In this document: positions 11,300 through 23,920 of the stretch, in pieces | How the letters are laid out: the number at the start of each line of letters is the position of its first letter | How positions within the stretch are numbered: position 1 is the stretch's first letter | Source of the DNA: Gnetum montanum | Lineage: Eukaryota; Streptophyta; Gnetopsida; Gnetales; Gnetaceae | Assembly: GCA_015680685.1 (NCBI GenBank) | Contig: MNCI01002041.1 | Span: forward strand, 211,505 to 273,504 | Direction of reading: 5' to 3' | Length of the DNA stretch: 62,000 bases | Translations under genes and position numbers: made by a program | The notes under the pieces: model-generated | Databases searched by the model: none | What the model saw: only the letters and a program-made list of their open reading frames with translations | What the model was told of the DNA's origin: nothing

Positions 11300-13638
11300 T
11301 GTTGCTGCGGTTGAGTGGGAAGTTCCCCTTACATTGTTGGAGTGGGAGGTAGTCGAACTACCAACGTAAGAGTGGCAGATGGATTCGAAGGATGGTATGC
11401 ATGTGGTATGTCTCCCAGAGGAGAAGGAGTCCTTCTAAAATACTCCCAAACTTGGTAGTGATGTTGTGGAGTTGTGTGACCCATGGAGTCACTTGGAGAA
11501 ACCAGCTGCTGCATGTAGTAGACATAAGGATCTGGTTACAGGTAAGGGTATTGTTGCCTAGGCGGTGGCATCCCCCATGATTGTGGGTGTTGCCACTACT
11601 GGTGTTGCCCGATAGGTTGTGGCAGTGTTCCACTTGGATAATACGTTAATGGTTGATGGAACTGCCTTGGGTTACCTTGGGGATAAGGTAACCTTCAAGG
11701 TGCCTGCCATATGTTAAGTCTTGGGTTGAGTACATACACCCCAGACTCTTGTACATGTGAGATTATTGGGCAACATCCCTTAGGATGGTCATATTGGTAG
11801 ATCTCACATCCACCGTCATTGTCTATATTTAAATCCACAACCTCATCGATGATATTCATTTTTCCCTTACCCTAGTCACGTGCATGGCCTGAGTTTCTCC
11901 ACTTTTTCTTGTCATGGTCACTACTTCGTTCCTTAGACTCCTCTACTATTTTCAAAAGAGTTTCAAATCTACTGTCCAAGGAGTCCCACATTTGATCTAC
12001 CTTAGCTGATACTTCCATTGTTAACTTTTGAAGTGGCAAGGTTTTTCTATTCACCAACTCTTCGAGTGGTGACTCATCCTTTTCATCGCAGAAACTTACT
12101 CCCTTCTTTTGAAGGGAAGGATCACAGTTATATTCTTCTGTGCTTTCTCTTTTTCGTAGCTCCCCTTCTTCTTTAGCTACTTGCTCCAACAATCTATGAA
12201 CTTCATGGGATCTAAGTTTAGATATTCTCCCTTGGGCATATGTCCCAAGGGTTCTCCTGGTTTCATGTCTTAGCCCATCTATGAGGTGGCGGAGTTGATC
12301 CTGTTGTGTGTAACCATGGCCCGGGCAACGATGTAACAATGCATAATATCAGCCCATGGCAGCATCCAAGGGTTCATGAGTACCCTGCTTCCATCCTTGG
12401 ATCTGCTTACACAAGTTAGACACTCTGGAGTACATTTGGTATTTATCATTGAAGAGTTCTAACATCGTACTCCACCTCCTAATGGTTTCCGGTTCTAAGG
12501 ACCGATACCAACTCTCTGCTTCTTTTATGAGAGCCCTAGGAAACAACTTTAATTTCTGCCACTCGTTTTCAATATTTTGTAAGGCACAAGCATCATGGAA
12601 TGCCTATAAATGATTTTGTGGATCAACGTTGTATCCCCCTTCGAAGCGTGGGATATTGTTCATATCTAGTCTCTTGATCCGACTATCTTTTTGATGCCTT
12701 GTAGGTATTCTCACATCCTCCATTATATCTAACATACTTCGGGTGGCAAGTAGGGGTTCATCATGATCATCTTTCTCATGATGTCTATGATGCCTACGTG
12801 GTTCCCTACTTTCCCTTCTACCATGCCTAGACTCTCTAGACTTCCCTCATCCTCGCTCTCAACTCTCTCGTCGAGGTTTCTCATTTCACTTACCCTTATC
12901 CTCACCATTATGCTCTTGGTTACTGCATCCTGACGTGGAAGGAGAGGGTGAATGATGTGATGAAGGGAAAGAAGAAGAAGAGCCATCGCCATGATGATGT
13001 CTCCTACCTTCTCTTCGATGTTCCCTGCCCCGATCGTGATGACGATCAGAATGCCCATCCTTGTCATGTGTTTTTGTTCCCTCAATGAACAGTTGGCATT
13101 CACAGGGATCAGAACCAGGGTTTTGTATCATGGAGTGTACATTCTGATACCCCACCTTCTCACTATTTTTAGAAGGAGGAACATCATTTGATGGAGAACC
13201 TGTTATAAGTGGTTCACCATCTTCAATTTCACTTAGGATGTGTGGGACCCCTTTGCCCTTCAACAATGTATGGTGGCTCTCTTGCCGTGAGTCCCTTAGA
13301 CATTGCGCTGCTGTGGGATGGTAATCCCTTATGTCATAATCTTCTACAATGTATTTAGCATATAATTCTGTCATGCCCATCTGTGCAAGAGCACGAAGAA
13401 GCATGTTAGGGACTACCCAATCTAAAGGTAACACTATGTTACCTTGTAAGTCTCTCCAACGCAGTTGTTCATCCTGATGGAGGATAAAAATAAAATCGAG
13501 TATATACTCATCGTGATGAGTATATACCACCCGATACTATTGAGGAACTGACAGTTTTTGGTTATGTGTTTGGTGCCACTAAGTGTCTCTTGTGTGATCC
13601 CTAGGCAGTGAAGTGGTTTTGTTAGAAGAAGAAGACAT
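11300..13638 (-). pseudogene. A2 gag remnant (Athila-like)
   Basis: Start ATG at 13638 (MSSSSNKTT), followed after two stops by YTHHDEY and FILHQDEQLRWRDLQG. A His/Arg/Ser-rich linker precedes the capsid-like domain: ESWYRSLEPETIRRWS, YSRVSNLCKQIQGWKQG and RRTLGTYAQG. The knuckle is degenerate: QYDHPKGCC remains but the second Cys is Tyr. The C-terminus has PYWNP-like and FRRTPSPLGD segments. Several stops and frameshifts occur. It is the closest relative of the A1 gag. Confidence 0.8.
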
Positions 13639-13763
13639 TGTGTCTTATTCAGTATGCTGATTAAATGTTATATAATTTTTCATTTAATTAATCCTAAGGT
13701 TTCATTTAGGCTCCCAATGATGTGGATAATTTCCTATGTTCTACTTAGCACACAAACACTTAG

Positions 13764-13782
13764 TCCCCAGAAACGGTGCCAA
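13764..13782 (-). other. A2 primer-binding site
   Basis: Minus strand TTGGCACCGTTTCTGGGGA starts right after the LTR end. It resembles the Athila tRNA-Asp site TGGCGCCGTTGCCGGGGA with transition differences. Confidence 0.75.
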
Positions 13783-14645
13783 TGATGAGTGGTGAGGTAC
13801 CCCTACACTTAACCATACGAATACAAGCGTTACAAGTGCGATCTGGTTGAACTCTGTAGACTAAGTACCTACATGCCTCATGGAACACTTAAGGTTAATC
13901 GTTCGTTGTCTTCCCAGACTTACTTGTATTTGTCACGGTTGTATGGTTAAGAAAGTCTGAGGTATATGATTTTTATGTCTTTTTGATTTTATCTCCTATG
14001 CTACTGAGGTGAAGGGTGAAGAGACTAATTAACTAACTTTAACTAACTAACTAAGCCTTAATTAACCTAGCATTAGTATCCGTTCCCACTTACCATTCAC
14101 ACCCTAAACCAATGCAACCTTGGTTACCAAATGCTATTCGTTACTGGGATCACCAAGCGTAACACACATGCTAGAAGTGGTCGTACTGAATGCACTTAAC
14201 TAGGAGAGAAGGGTTGAGAGAGATTTAATGAACTAATAAAGCATTTAAATGATAAACAATAAATAACAATAAATAAAATCCTATTTAGCCTATTCCATGC
14301 ATTGCAAGGTTTATCCAAGAAGTTTGTCTTTATTTCCGTACACAAACTTGTGTTCAGGTACAATATTTGCTCGAATAAAGATCTGTTCACTTTGGAGCTC
14401 CTATTGCAGGCACATGGAAATTATTCTATCTCTGGAGAGGTAAAACTACCAGAGTTTCGCTACAGTCTAGGCCTAGAATGTAAAACAAGGGAGAGCCACC
14501 TCTTATTTATAGATTTGACGGCACACTGCGATATTGCATATGCGATATCGCAAGGGAAGACGCGATATTGCGGGGGATGCGATATTGCGGCGGATGTGAT
14601 ATCACGTATGCGATATCGTGGTCCATGCGATATCGTGTCCCATCA
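13783..14645 (-). repeat. A2 5' LTR
   Basis: 863 bp, TGATG...CATCA on either strand. The U3 (14528-14636) has seven copies of the palindrome GYGATATYRY at 14-20 base intervals. TATA is at 14504-14511 and a transcript-end block around AATAAAG lies near 14330-14380. Confidence 0.88.
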
Positions 14646-14667
14646 AATCTATTTCAAACAAGCTATA
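14646..14667 (+). other. LINE stub between A2 and A3
   Basis: After the A2 target duplication the frame reads ISNKL, continuing GVAS at 7554; plant LINEs have GVAPIEDKL-like sequence here. CTATA (14663-14667) then abuts the A3 LTR, so A3 also interrupted the LINE. Confidence 0.6.
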
Positions 14668-15522
14668 TGATGAGCGATGGAGTATCCAACACCCAACCAT
14701 ATGAGATGGAAGTGTTCACGCACGATCCCGATTGAATTCCATAGATAAGGCAATGTGACTCTGCAAGTAATTGGTTAGAGTTTGCAATCATTGTCTTCCC
14801 ATGTGAGTTAGTAAATTCAATGCATATGGTTTAAGTCATGATGAGGTATATCATAGATAGTGTTGTATTGGCCATAATGCTCCTTGCTAACATGAAGTAA
14901 AAGTAATAGTTTCTAATTCTAAGTAACAGTAAAAAATCTAATCTAACCTATGAAATGAGTAGCTAGTCCTAATATTCTATTCATACCTTGGACTTCATGT
15001 AACTACTACTGGGATTACAAAGTACCACACTACTAGGTGTACCATGTGATAGTACTACTAGTTTACCAAGTAGCTACACTTAAGTGCTTGAGATCAGTCA
15101 TACTCATTCCTCTTAATGACAAGCATAGTAAAGTGCATTGAAAGTAAATTAGTAACTATGAAAATAGTAAACATTAAACTAAATGAAAGCATAAATAAAA
15201 TAAAGTGTTTCTACAATGATGGAAAGTAATCTCAATCTTTATTTCTAGTCATGCAATGCATCCAAGTATATCACACTCAACTAAAGACTCCAATCAATCA
15301 CGTAACATCACATTGTAGGCACACACTACTAAGTAATGAAAACTAAAATTATGAAAACAAACTAAAAAAGTTCTACTACCATGTTATCAAATCTACTGTG
15401 AATCCATGCGCCTAGGTGTTGCTTTTATAAGCTAACACACACCCTATGATATCGTTTATATGATAATGTATCTATGACATCATAGATACAATATCATTAC
15501 TGCAAAAAAATTGGATTTATCA
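14668..15522 (-). repeat. A3 3' LTR
   Basis: Bounded by TGATGAGCG and GATTTATCA; 855 bp. It resembles family A LTRs at the outer ends, the body being diverged. U3 palindromes are reduced to ATGATATC and GATACAATATC forms. A TATA-like TTATAAAAGC lies near 15430 on the minus strand. Confidence 0.75.
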
Positions 15523-15532
15523 TACCTCCACG
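15523..15532 (-). other. A3 polypurine tract
   Basis: Minus strand CGTGGAGGTA directly before the LTR, in the same place as ATGGGGGTA of A2. Confidence 0.55.
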
Positions 15533-15669
15533 ATTGATTGAAAACTCATCCTCAAGTTACAAAATGAGGAGAGAGTCCCTTACAAAATTGGAAGGTAAAT
15601 TTACATGACACTAACTACTCTATACATGACTCTTAAGTGTCTTAGTGGTGTTTTACAAAAACAATACAT

Positions 15670-18450
15670 TCATGACATGACAAAATTTACAATACAAAAA
15701 CAAAATTTAGCAAAGCTGAATGTAGCTTTATGTTGTCCTAGGTGGCAATGGATCTTCCATTGGTTTCTTCCCTTTGTCAAAAAGCTTCTGAAATTGATAG
15801 TGGTTCAGGAGTGCTTGCATTTCTTCTCTTCCATTCTTGGATCATGAATCATCCATGCTGATGAACCAATGTTTGATTGGGTTAGCATGTTCCATGGACA
15901 TGGTAGTTGCAGAAACATTTGATTAGCTTTAACATACCATGCCGAACACTATCGTTTTTCTTCATCAAAAGCTTTGGCATTCTCTCTTAATTCATGATAA
16001 TTTGTTAATCTTCTAGCTAGGTTTTCTGATACATCTATTTGCCCTTGGTAACTAGCCTAAATTGCTTCTAGCTCTAAGTTTGCTACTTGAAGTTTTTCTA
16101 AAGCATCCTTGCAATCTGCAAACTCCTTCTTGTACAAGGCGTATGTGTTTGTTTCTTGTTATTCAAGTTCACTTATGGTCCTACCTGCTATCAACATGGT
16201 TAAGTTTGCATAACGAAGGTTTGCTAATCCCATGTATTCTTTTAAGTCCTCAATTTGTAGGTCTTTATTTTCCACTTCCACTTTATAGGTGTGGGCCATG
16301 TTGTCCAAGATGGATTTCCATTTTGGATTTTGTGCTGACATGAAATTAATGCTAGCCTTTTCCTTTTGGATCTCTTTCTCATTGATTTGTTTATACACTC
16401 CCACCTAATCTTGAAAGTGTTTCTTGAGTTGTTCATGCTTCTTTGCCTCATTCTGCCATGTGCTAATTTCAATGGCTAACTTCTGAAGGATGGCATGTAC
16501 CTCCTCCATGGAGAGGATTCTCTTTTGTCTTGTGAGGTGCATCATATCCTTATTGACCCTCACCAACTATTCCCTTAGTAGTGGATGCTTTCTTCCAAAA
16601 TGTTCTTCTATTTTTCAATAGTAGTTAACCGTATGTTATTAATAGCGATTTGTTTATTTTCCTCTTGCAAGGTAGCAAGTGCTTTAGCATGGGCATATGC
16701 TTGAGCTTTGGCTACTGAAGCATCCCATACTGTTGTGTATTTTTCATTCTTCATCTCTTTATTATTCTTAAGGAGGTAACTGATCTACTCAATTTTGAAT
16801 TGTGCTAGCTATTTAAGTGCAATGAACTAAGTTGGATCTCTTCTTTCTACTCTCAGGGCTACAAGATCTTCTTATAATCTTTGAAGCTTGTTCTCAACAT
16901 GCTCTACCCTAGTCTTGATCATGATCAATTTTCCTTTGGTGGTAATCAATTTGGATTGTGTTGCAATGACATCACTAGGAATGTTGAAGAGATTTTTCAT
17001 AACATGTCCTCTCTGCAATAGTCTATCTAACACATCTTCATGTTATGTAGGACTCATAGAGGTACCACCTAACATTTGAGTATCTTTGGTCCTAGAAATA
17101 TCAATTGGCAGCACAATAGGTACATTGAAAGATTTTTTAATGTGATCTATGAACACTTCTGTAGCTCCTGTTGCATTATGATGCTGCATGACCATAACTA
17201 TGGCTCCTTCTTTAGATTCAAGCACCACTTAAAATGATGTAGTATTCCTAGAAATCTATTGTGACCACTAAGCCTCTCCTCCTAACTATAATGATATTTG
17301 TCTGCTAGTAGGATTTGCTGAGATGGTTGGCCTAATTGCATCATCAATTACTTTGAATAAATTAGCCTCTTCCCTATTTTCCCAACTGATGGTTTCTACA
17401 ATTTACTACAGATGACTTATTAAAGGCCTATAATCCTGCAGCAGTGGTGATAGAACTTGCAGTTGTTGTTGTTGTTGTCCTGTGGTTTGGATAGTCTCCT
17501 CAATGCTTGGTTGTTCTTCTATTTGGTCCTTTTTAGGAAGAAATGGCTTGAGAATTTTGACATATGAAGCATTCTATGCCTTCCTTAATGCATCATTTGT
17601 ATACCCTTAGATGTCAACTCATTTGCATAACTTCCAGATAAGGCAAGGAAATGGAAGGATTAACTTCCCTACCCTATTCTCCTCAAATCACCTTTGGATT
17701 TATGTGAAGTAGAGGTGAGCAATGTTTACATTGAACTTTCCCATTAATATTGTGCTACCTCTAGCCACATATGTAGCAATTTGGTTCAATCTCTTGGTAA
17801 GAAACAAGTGATAACTACCAATGTTAAAATAGATTGTTTCTTCTATAGCTAGTTCGTTGTATTCTTTATTATCCTTGTCATACACCTATTGCAACCATAA
17901 CTTCCTAGCATTTGTGTTAGATCCTGTTGATATCTATGTCACCTTTTATTCTTCATTGGGAAGATTCAATACCTCTGCAATTGTGTTAACTAAGACACTG
18001 ATATCCCTTCAATTTTTATTGTAGCATTTTCTTCTTGATTCTTCCATAACTAGAGTGTTTCTCCTAAATACCACCCCCTATTTATTGTCAAAGTAGGCCA
18101 TAAAGGAGATGACTGAAGTTGGGCCCTAACACCTTTTGGAGCAAATTCCAAAAATGAACCAAAGTTAAGTTCCATAATTACTGTCAACATGATGAACTTT
18201 TCCTAAATAGCCTAAAGGATTTAGGTGACAGTGTGAGTTGCTATCCCAAGATGGATTCTTGTGAAATTTTTACTTCTACTTGAGCAAATTACTTTTTGGT
18301 AGAAGTTTATTGATGAATACTAAAGTATTGGGCCTCCTACTCTCTTTGTTTTGCTTGTGGGTTTTTCTCACTCACTTTTCCTCTTCCACCTCATGGTCTT
18401 TTGCTTATTGGTCATGGACGATCTCCTTGTGCTCCTTGTTTTTGAGCCAT
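15670..18450 (-). pseudogene. A3 accessory ORF: transposon-type domain plus coiled coil
   Basis: A long decayed coding region in the sense of A3, placed between the pol end and the 3' LTR. It starts near ATGGCTCAAAAACAAGGAG (18450). The N-terminal half has GISVLVNTIAEVLNLP, FNIGSYHLFLTKRLNQIATY, ARGSTILMGKFNVNIAHLY and KLILPFPCLIWKLCK. This layout resembles the 'putative plant transposon protein' domain (Transposase_32, PF20167), judged from memory. A Q-rich stretch is next, then several hundred residues of heptad-like charged sequence (for example ATLQEENKQIAINNIRLTT and EVENKDLQIEDLKEYMGLAN), suggesting a coiled coil. It ends near SFAKFCFC. Stops number in the teens. Role unknown; the position is that of the env-like ORF of Athila elements, but no signal peptide or membrane span was seen. 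Confidence 0.5.
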
Positions 18451-20505
18451 CTATAATTAATCAAGGGTTTGAAATTACTAGAGTATTTTCACAAATGGGA
18501 AACAATTTGGTACCTTACTCATACCCTTAGTTATATCAAGTTCTTAGTTCATTATGATTGTAGAGTTAGAAATTTTTTTAAAAACAACCCCATTAATACT
18601 TTTCTATGGCATAAAATGAGTGGTATGATCAATTAGGAGTCTTTTTAAAGTTGGTTTGGCCTTAACATGAATGATTTACTTTAAAAATTCTAATATGTCC
18701 CCTTCAACTTACCCTTATAATACCTTCTATTCATTAGCAATTTCCAAAAAATCAACTCAATTTTTCCTTATTAACACCCCTTGTGCCAGTGGCCCGCCCA
18801 CACCCTCCCCCTCAAACCCCNCACAAAAATTGAAGCAAGAATGTGCAAGTCATGGGCATTAGAAGATGGGGTGTCAGAGCATTTAGTGGTAAAGAGAAAT
18901 TCACAACAACTCTTCTTTTATGAAAATTTTTTCTAACTACCCCATGCTATATATAGTTTTTGTGGGTGCAATATCATAAATGAGACATTGTAGGTGCCTA
19001 CGATATTATAATGATGATGTCACCTTAGAAGAAATCAAATTTTCTTAAGGTTTGTTAAAGAAGAATTGAGTCCCATTGGATTCTTGGAAGATATACATCA
19101 TGTTAAAAGGATCCTAAAATGGAGATGATGCTTCAGCTATGAAAAATAAGTGTTGAAAGTCTATGATTAAGGAATCTCAAGCCATGAAAGTTTATGACGT
19201 TTTGTTGGAATGAATGAGATAGACAATGGTGTTGTGTCATTAAAATGAATACTGTTAATGATATGAAAAGTGTTTATTTTCATTTATTGGAATTGAAAGG
19301 CTCAAGATGATGTGGAATTGCTTGGCAGGTATAGGATACAACAGTTATAAAAGTGGGTCCTTCCCAAAGAAGGATTCAGCCTTAATACCCCTATATAACC
19401 ATGCCTAAAAGTGTCCTTGGACACTTAAGGAGTTGAATATAACACATACCTATTTAGCAAAACATACATGGTAGTATCGCCAAATTGGGAAAACAACTCT
19501 ATATTACACAAAACCATAAGTTATGATTATTCAAACAGTAAGATGAAATAGGGTTAGAAGGGATTGAGGAAATTAGGACGTGAGGTGTCTTACCATTAGC
19601 ATAATGAATTCTTGTGTTTTATTAGTGGTCACAATAATCATTAATCTTTTTGTCCAATATTCAAACCAAGTCCAAACCACCTTCTAGTGACATTGCATCG
19701 TTTTATCTCTTGGAATTATAATTGTAAGACTATCAATGTTACAAGGATTATTATCACTTGGAGTATTGTCCAAGGGAGAAGTTTTATTCATGACACTTTA
19801 TTTTTACTTTTACATTTCTGAGAAGCCACCTACCTTCAAGCATGGGTAACATGTCTTTCCATTGGAACCCCCGAAAATTTATTTTGTGCTCTTTTATTTT
19901 TTAATTATGTCAACCTTTTATGGTAGCACTTATTTTACTCTTACTTTCATTTTTCATTAGATCTACAAGGATATAATACAACCTTAGTAACATGATAGAA
20001 TTTACAATACTAATCCAAAAAGAATCCACAAGTCCCCTTGATGTCACACCCTATTCATTCCCCCTTGGTTCTTCACTTTTTCTGTCTAGGCATAATGATC
20101 GCAAGTTTATTCTTAGTTTGATGATGGAAAGAACATCATTATGGCCATGGTAAGACCCTCTTATTAATGGAATTGATGGGTGGATGATGTGGGCTCACTA
20201 TGCAAATAATTAGTCTCTTATGACTTAATAACATAGAGAAATCTCCACCTTTTTGGACTATATCTTACTTTTATTTGAATGTGTTTTATTAACAATCAAA
20301 ATTATTTACAATGGGTTTAAAAACAAGTATGAAAAAATGGAAAAGATAGAAAAAATTATGAAAAAGTATAACAAATGAAAAATGTAAAAGGATATGAAAA
20401 AAAATTGAAGAAATGGAAAAGCATAAAAGAATAAGGAAATGTCAAAGAACATAAAAAGATCGAAAGAATTGTAAAAAAAATATATATATATCACTTATTA
20501 ATTCC
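18451..20505 (-). other. A3 3' spacer
   Basis: No coding frame supported. It shares GGAAAGACATGTTACCCATG with the A4 spacer (near 61243) and the phrase 'tcaaggggact' with A2 and A4. An A-rich run at 20306-20494 makes an apparent Phe/Tyr-rich minus frame that is compositional. A single N lies at 18821 next to a C-rich stretch. Confidence 0.5.
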
Positions 20506-20509
20506 AAAG

Positions 20510-21430
20510 TCAAAGTAAAGTATCTCCCCCATGACTAATCTCATGGGCAAGTGTTTGGAAAATGCTCCCTAAATCTCCTGGTTCATACACTATAGGTGGT
20601 TCACCTACCATCTTTAGTGATGTAACTTTTCTATCATTATCCCATGTAGTTTTGATAGTAGTGGAGTTACGATCATCTAAATCCTTATTCTCTTTCCCTT
20701 TTGGTGTATGATTCTTAGTTAATTGTTTCATTTTTGGGCTCTCAGTTGGAGTCATTTTCTAAGTTTGGGAATTAGTAAATGTTTCAAATGTTTTCATGCA
20801 TGTATTAGACAAACTAAGGTTCTTAGTGACCATGAGGTGTTTGTTGATTTTGTGACCTTTTCTCTTTTGGTTGCACACACTAGTGGTCTGTTGTTGTTGC
20901 TGTGAACTGGAATGGTAACTATGTTGACGTTCTGAAGGATGGTCCACTATGACACCCTTTACTTTCAACAATTATGCATGGAATTAGTTGCATGTATATG
21001 GCTTCATGCACATCTTCTTTAGAAATATCAACCGACAAATCTCTCATACTTAGCTTAGCGTCGACTATGCTAAGCCATGCCCTCCCCATGATTATTGAAA
21101 ATTCCTTATCAACATCTTTTACATTGATAATCAAAAAGTCTACTAGATATGACCACCCACTAACAATGGTCACTACATTGTGTATTTATCCCAAAGGAGT
21201 GGTGATAGACTGATTTGCAAGCTCCAATTTTACATTGCATTCTTTCAACAGTGGTAGGTTCCATGCTTGATATATTTTGTAGGAAATCAAATTCACCCCA
21301 AAAATTGAGTCTAACAAAGCTTTTCATGGTAAATTCCTAGCTATTCGTAGATAAATCAAAGAAATTTTTTGATCAATTCTCTTCTTAGGGAGCAACCTTG
21401 CCTTGATCCATTCTATAACAATGTCAATAA
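20510..21430 (-). pseudogene. A3 retropepsin and linker
   Basis: Readable protease parts are LLDSIFGVNLIS (near 21310; the active-site Gly is displaced by a substitution), GWSYLVDFLIINV, FSIIMGRAWLS and DLSVDIS. A linker continues in one frame with a Gln run (QQQQQ) and ends in AHEISHGGD over GGGGGAGAT (about 20527-20536). As in A2, the SHGGD end directly follows protease, with no RT or integrase. The linker has no similarity to A2 that I can see, so the two pol losses may be independent. Confidence 0.65.
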
Positions 21431-21799
21431 GCATGACAGTTTGAATATTTGAACTTGATAAAGATAGAAGCTTGTTAATAGTAAGAAGATTTGTTTTAGG
21501 AGAAGATGGTCTTAATGAAACTCCAAGTATATCAACCTTTCTTGGACTCATCATAACGAAAGGATGTTTCTTTGTTTAGTCCTTAGTATGGCTAGTGAGA
21601 TCCTCCACTTGTATATTTACTACCCTTGTAGCTCTCCTCTACTATGGTTGTGATGGCAACTTTCCTTGCATCACAGGTGGTGGCATTGGTGGCAAAGGAT
21701 TTGGATTGGAATTTGAAAAATCAACTACTTATGGATGCATGTACAGATCTAAATTAATCCTTGGTGGTGTTGGTTGGTGGTATTCTGGTGGATAATATT

Positions 21800-23920
21800 G
21801 TGGACTCTGAATAATTGTGTTCATTGGTGAGATTGATTATTGTACATAGTATCCATAAGGATTAGGTTGTTGATATAGATACTATTGGCATGGTGGTGGC
21901 ATGGCCCATGATTGAGGTTGCTACCATTACTTGTAATATTACTCCTACGGCTACAATAATGCTCCACTAGGATAATAAATTGGTTGAAGGTTCTATCGGT
22001 AGTTACCTTAAGGATAAGATAACCCTTTGGGCATCTGTTTTTGAAAAAATTTATGGCTAAGTGCATATGGGCCCATTTCCTACAAATGTGCCACAACTAG
22101 ACATCCCTTGGGATGTTTGTACTAATGCACAGTACAACCTTCATCATCTGTAGAGTTGGTATCTAAGACCTTAGTTGTTGAAGCAACTTTTCCTTTACAT
22201 CTAGGTTCTCTCTTCTTTCTTTTGTCTTTTCCTCTTGTGAAGACTTGCTCTATTCTTTCCTCCATAATTTTTAACACTATTATACATCTTTCATCAATTG
22301 AATCCCACATTTTTGCTACCTATGCTATTACATCAACAACAAATTTTTAGATTGGTAGCATCTCTTTTTGGATTGCTTGGTCTAATGTTTCTTCCTCTTA
22401 GGTGTCAAACACCTGTGCATCTATCTTTCATATTAATGAATCCCTATTGTACTCTTCAACTGATTCTCTTTTCTAATTTGACCTTCTTCTTTTGCCACTT
22501 GATTGATCAGTCTTTAAATACGATGGACGATTAGTTCTAATAATCTTTCCTAGGTGTAAACACCAAGGGTCTCTCTAATTTTACTTCTTAGCCCATCTAT
22601 GATGTGCCTCAACTGTTCCCTTGATAAAAATTTGTGGCCTTGGCATCTATGTAATAATGAATAATATTTACCCATTGCTGCATCAAGGGTTTCATGAGTC
22701 CTTTGTTTCTAGTTCTAGATTTGTTTTCTTAGATTTGACACTCATGAGTAGGTTTGATATTTATCATTAAAGATTTCAAGCATGGTACTCCAATGTCTAA
22801 TGGATTCAAATTCCAATGACATGTACCAACTCTTCACTTCTTTCATAAGTGTTCTAGAAAATAGTTTCAATTTTTGCCAATCAATCTCTATGTTTTGAAG
22901 GGCACAAGCATTGTGAAGTGCTTGAAGATGATGCTAAGGATCAGCATTGTATCCACCTTCAAATCATGGCATACTATTCATGTCTAACTGTTTGATTTAA
23001 CTATCTCTCATGTGCCTAGTTGGTACGTAGACAACTTCCTGAATATTGATCATGCTTCGGGTTTCCATAAGCAGTTCATTATCATGATTACGTTTGTATA
23101 CTCTATTGTAGTGGTGACCCTTGCTATGCTCATGCCTCTCTTGATCCTCTCTTCTATCTCTTCTTCTTCTTCATTCATACTCTTCATCTTCTAAATCAAA
23201 ATACCTTGAATATTTGTCATGATGGCCATGAGTTTCCCTTTCTTCCCTATCAGAGTCCCTATACTTGTGTCTTCTCTTGTCAAAGTCCTCCAACAATCAT
23301 GATGAGGCAGAAGAGGTGGTAGGACAATGGTGCTAGCTAGTTCTCCTTTCATGACTCTTGTATGTCTCCTTGTAAGATTTAGCAATATCTCTTAGGCTAG
23401 AGTCCTGCTTGTATCTTGAGTCAATAACCTCTTCTTGTGTGTCTCTACTAGAGTAGAATGAAGTTGGGCTTTGACAAGTTCCTCTTGTTGGATGACAAAT
23501 ATCTTTGAAGGCTCCTCATGGTTCTAGTGGAATTGTTCTAAAATCAATTAATCAACATCAAGCTCTTCTATGAAAACAAAAGTATTAGTCTACTTCCCTT
23601 TACTGTGTACTTTGACTTCCATGACAACATCTCTTCTCATTTTCTCCTTGGTGGGTTCATAGGGTCTAGTAATATGTTGACTCACATGATACCCTTTCTA
23701 GATCTAGTCCACATGCATTTCCTTTAGAGTAGTTTGTAGCATGTTCAGTGTTGCATGTTCTAGAAATAGGGCTTTGTTACCTTGTATGTCTCTCCACCTC
23801 ATTTTCTTGTCCTGATGGAAGATGAAAATAAATTCTAAATGGTACGAATCAATGTGAGCATAAGTGATTCATCTCTGCATTGGCATCCCTCATTCTTCTT
23901 CATCAATAATTCTATCACTA
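21800..23920 (-). pseudogene. A3 gag remnant
   Basis: N-terminal block: LEFIFIFHQDKKMRWRDIQG (about 23845-23790). The middle is a low-complexity Asp/Arg/Ser region, and the capsid-like part has equivalents of TYSRVSNL and RETLGVYT. The knuckle reads CTVHXYKHPKGC (X is a stop) near 22130, with one Cys changed to His. The C-terminal segments PKGYLILKVT and NPYGYYVQ-like match A1. It has many stops and frameshifts, more than A1 or A2. The likely start is not readable. Confidence 0.7.

Larger units (their letters stand above)
7555..14645 (-). mobile_element. A2: Athila-like LTR retrotransposon, gag-protease only
   Basis: A complete copy with two LTRs (818 and 863 bp), primer-binding site, gag, protease, short linker, 3' spacer and polypurine tract, all on the minus strand. 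RT, RNase H and integrase are missing. Flanks are CATCT (7550-7554) and AATCT (14646-14650), a 5-base target duplication with one mismatch. Removing the element restores the LINE reading frame. By domain content it is a non-autonomous derivative that would need proteins from a relative such as A4. Confidence 0.85.

Noticed and set aside
18880-19060. A further LTR inside the A3 spacer (CTATATATAG and GCAATATCATAAATG words)
   Set aside because: A TATA-like word and palindrome-like words are present, but no paired copy, termini or primer site was found.
20306-20494. Phe/Tyr-rich minus frame
   Set aside because: Produced by an A-rich plus strand in the A3 spacer.
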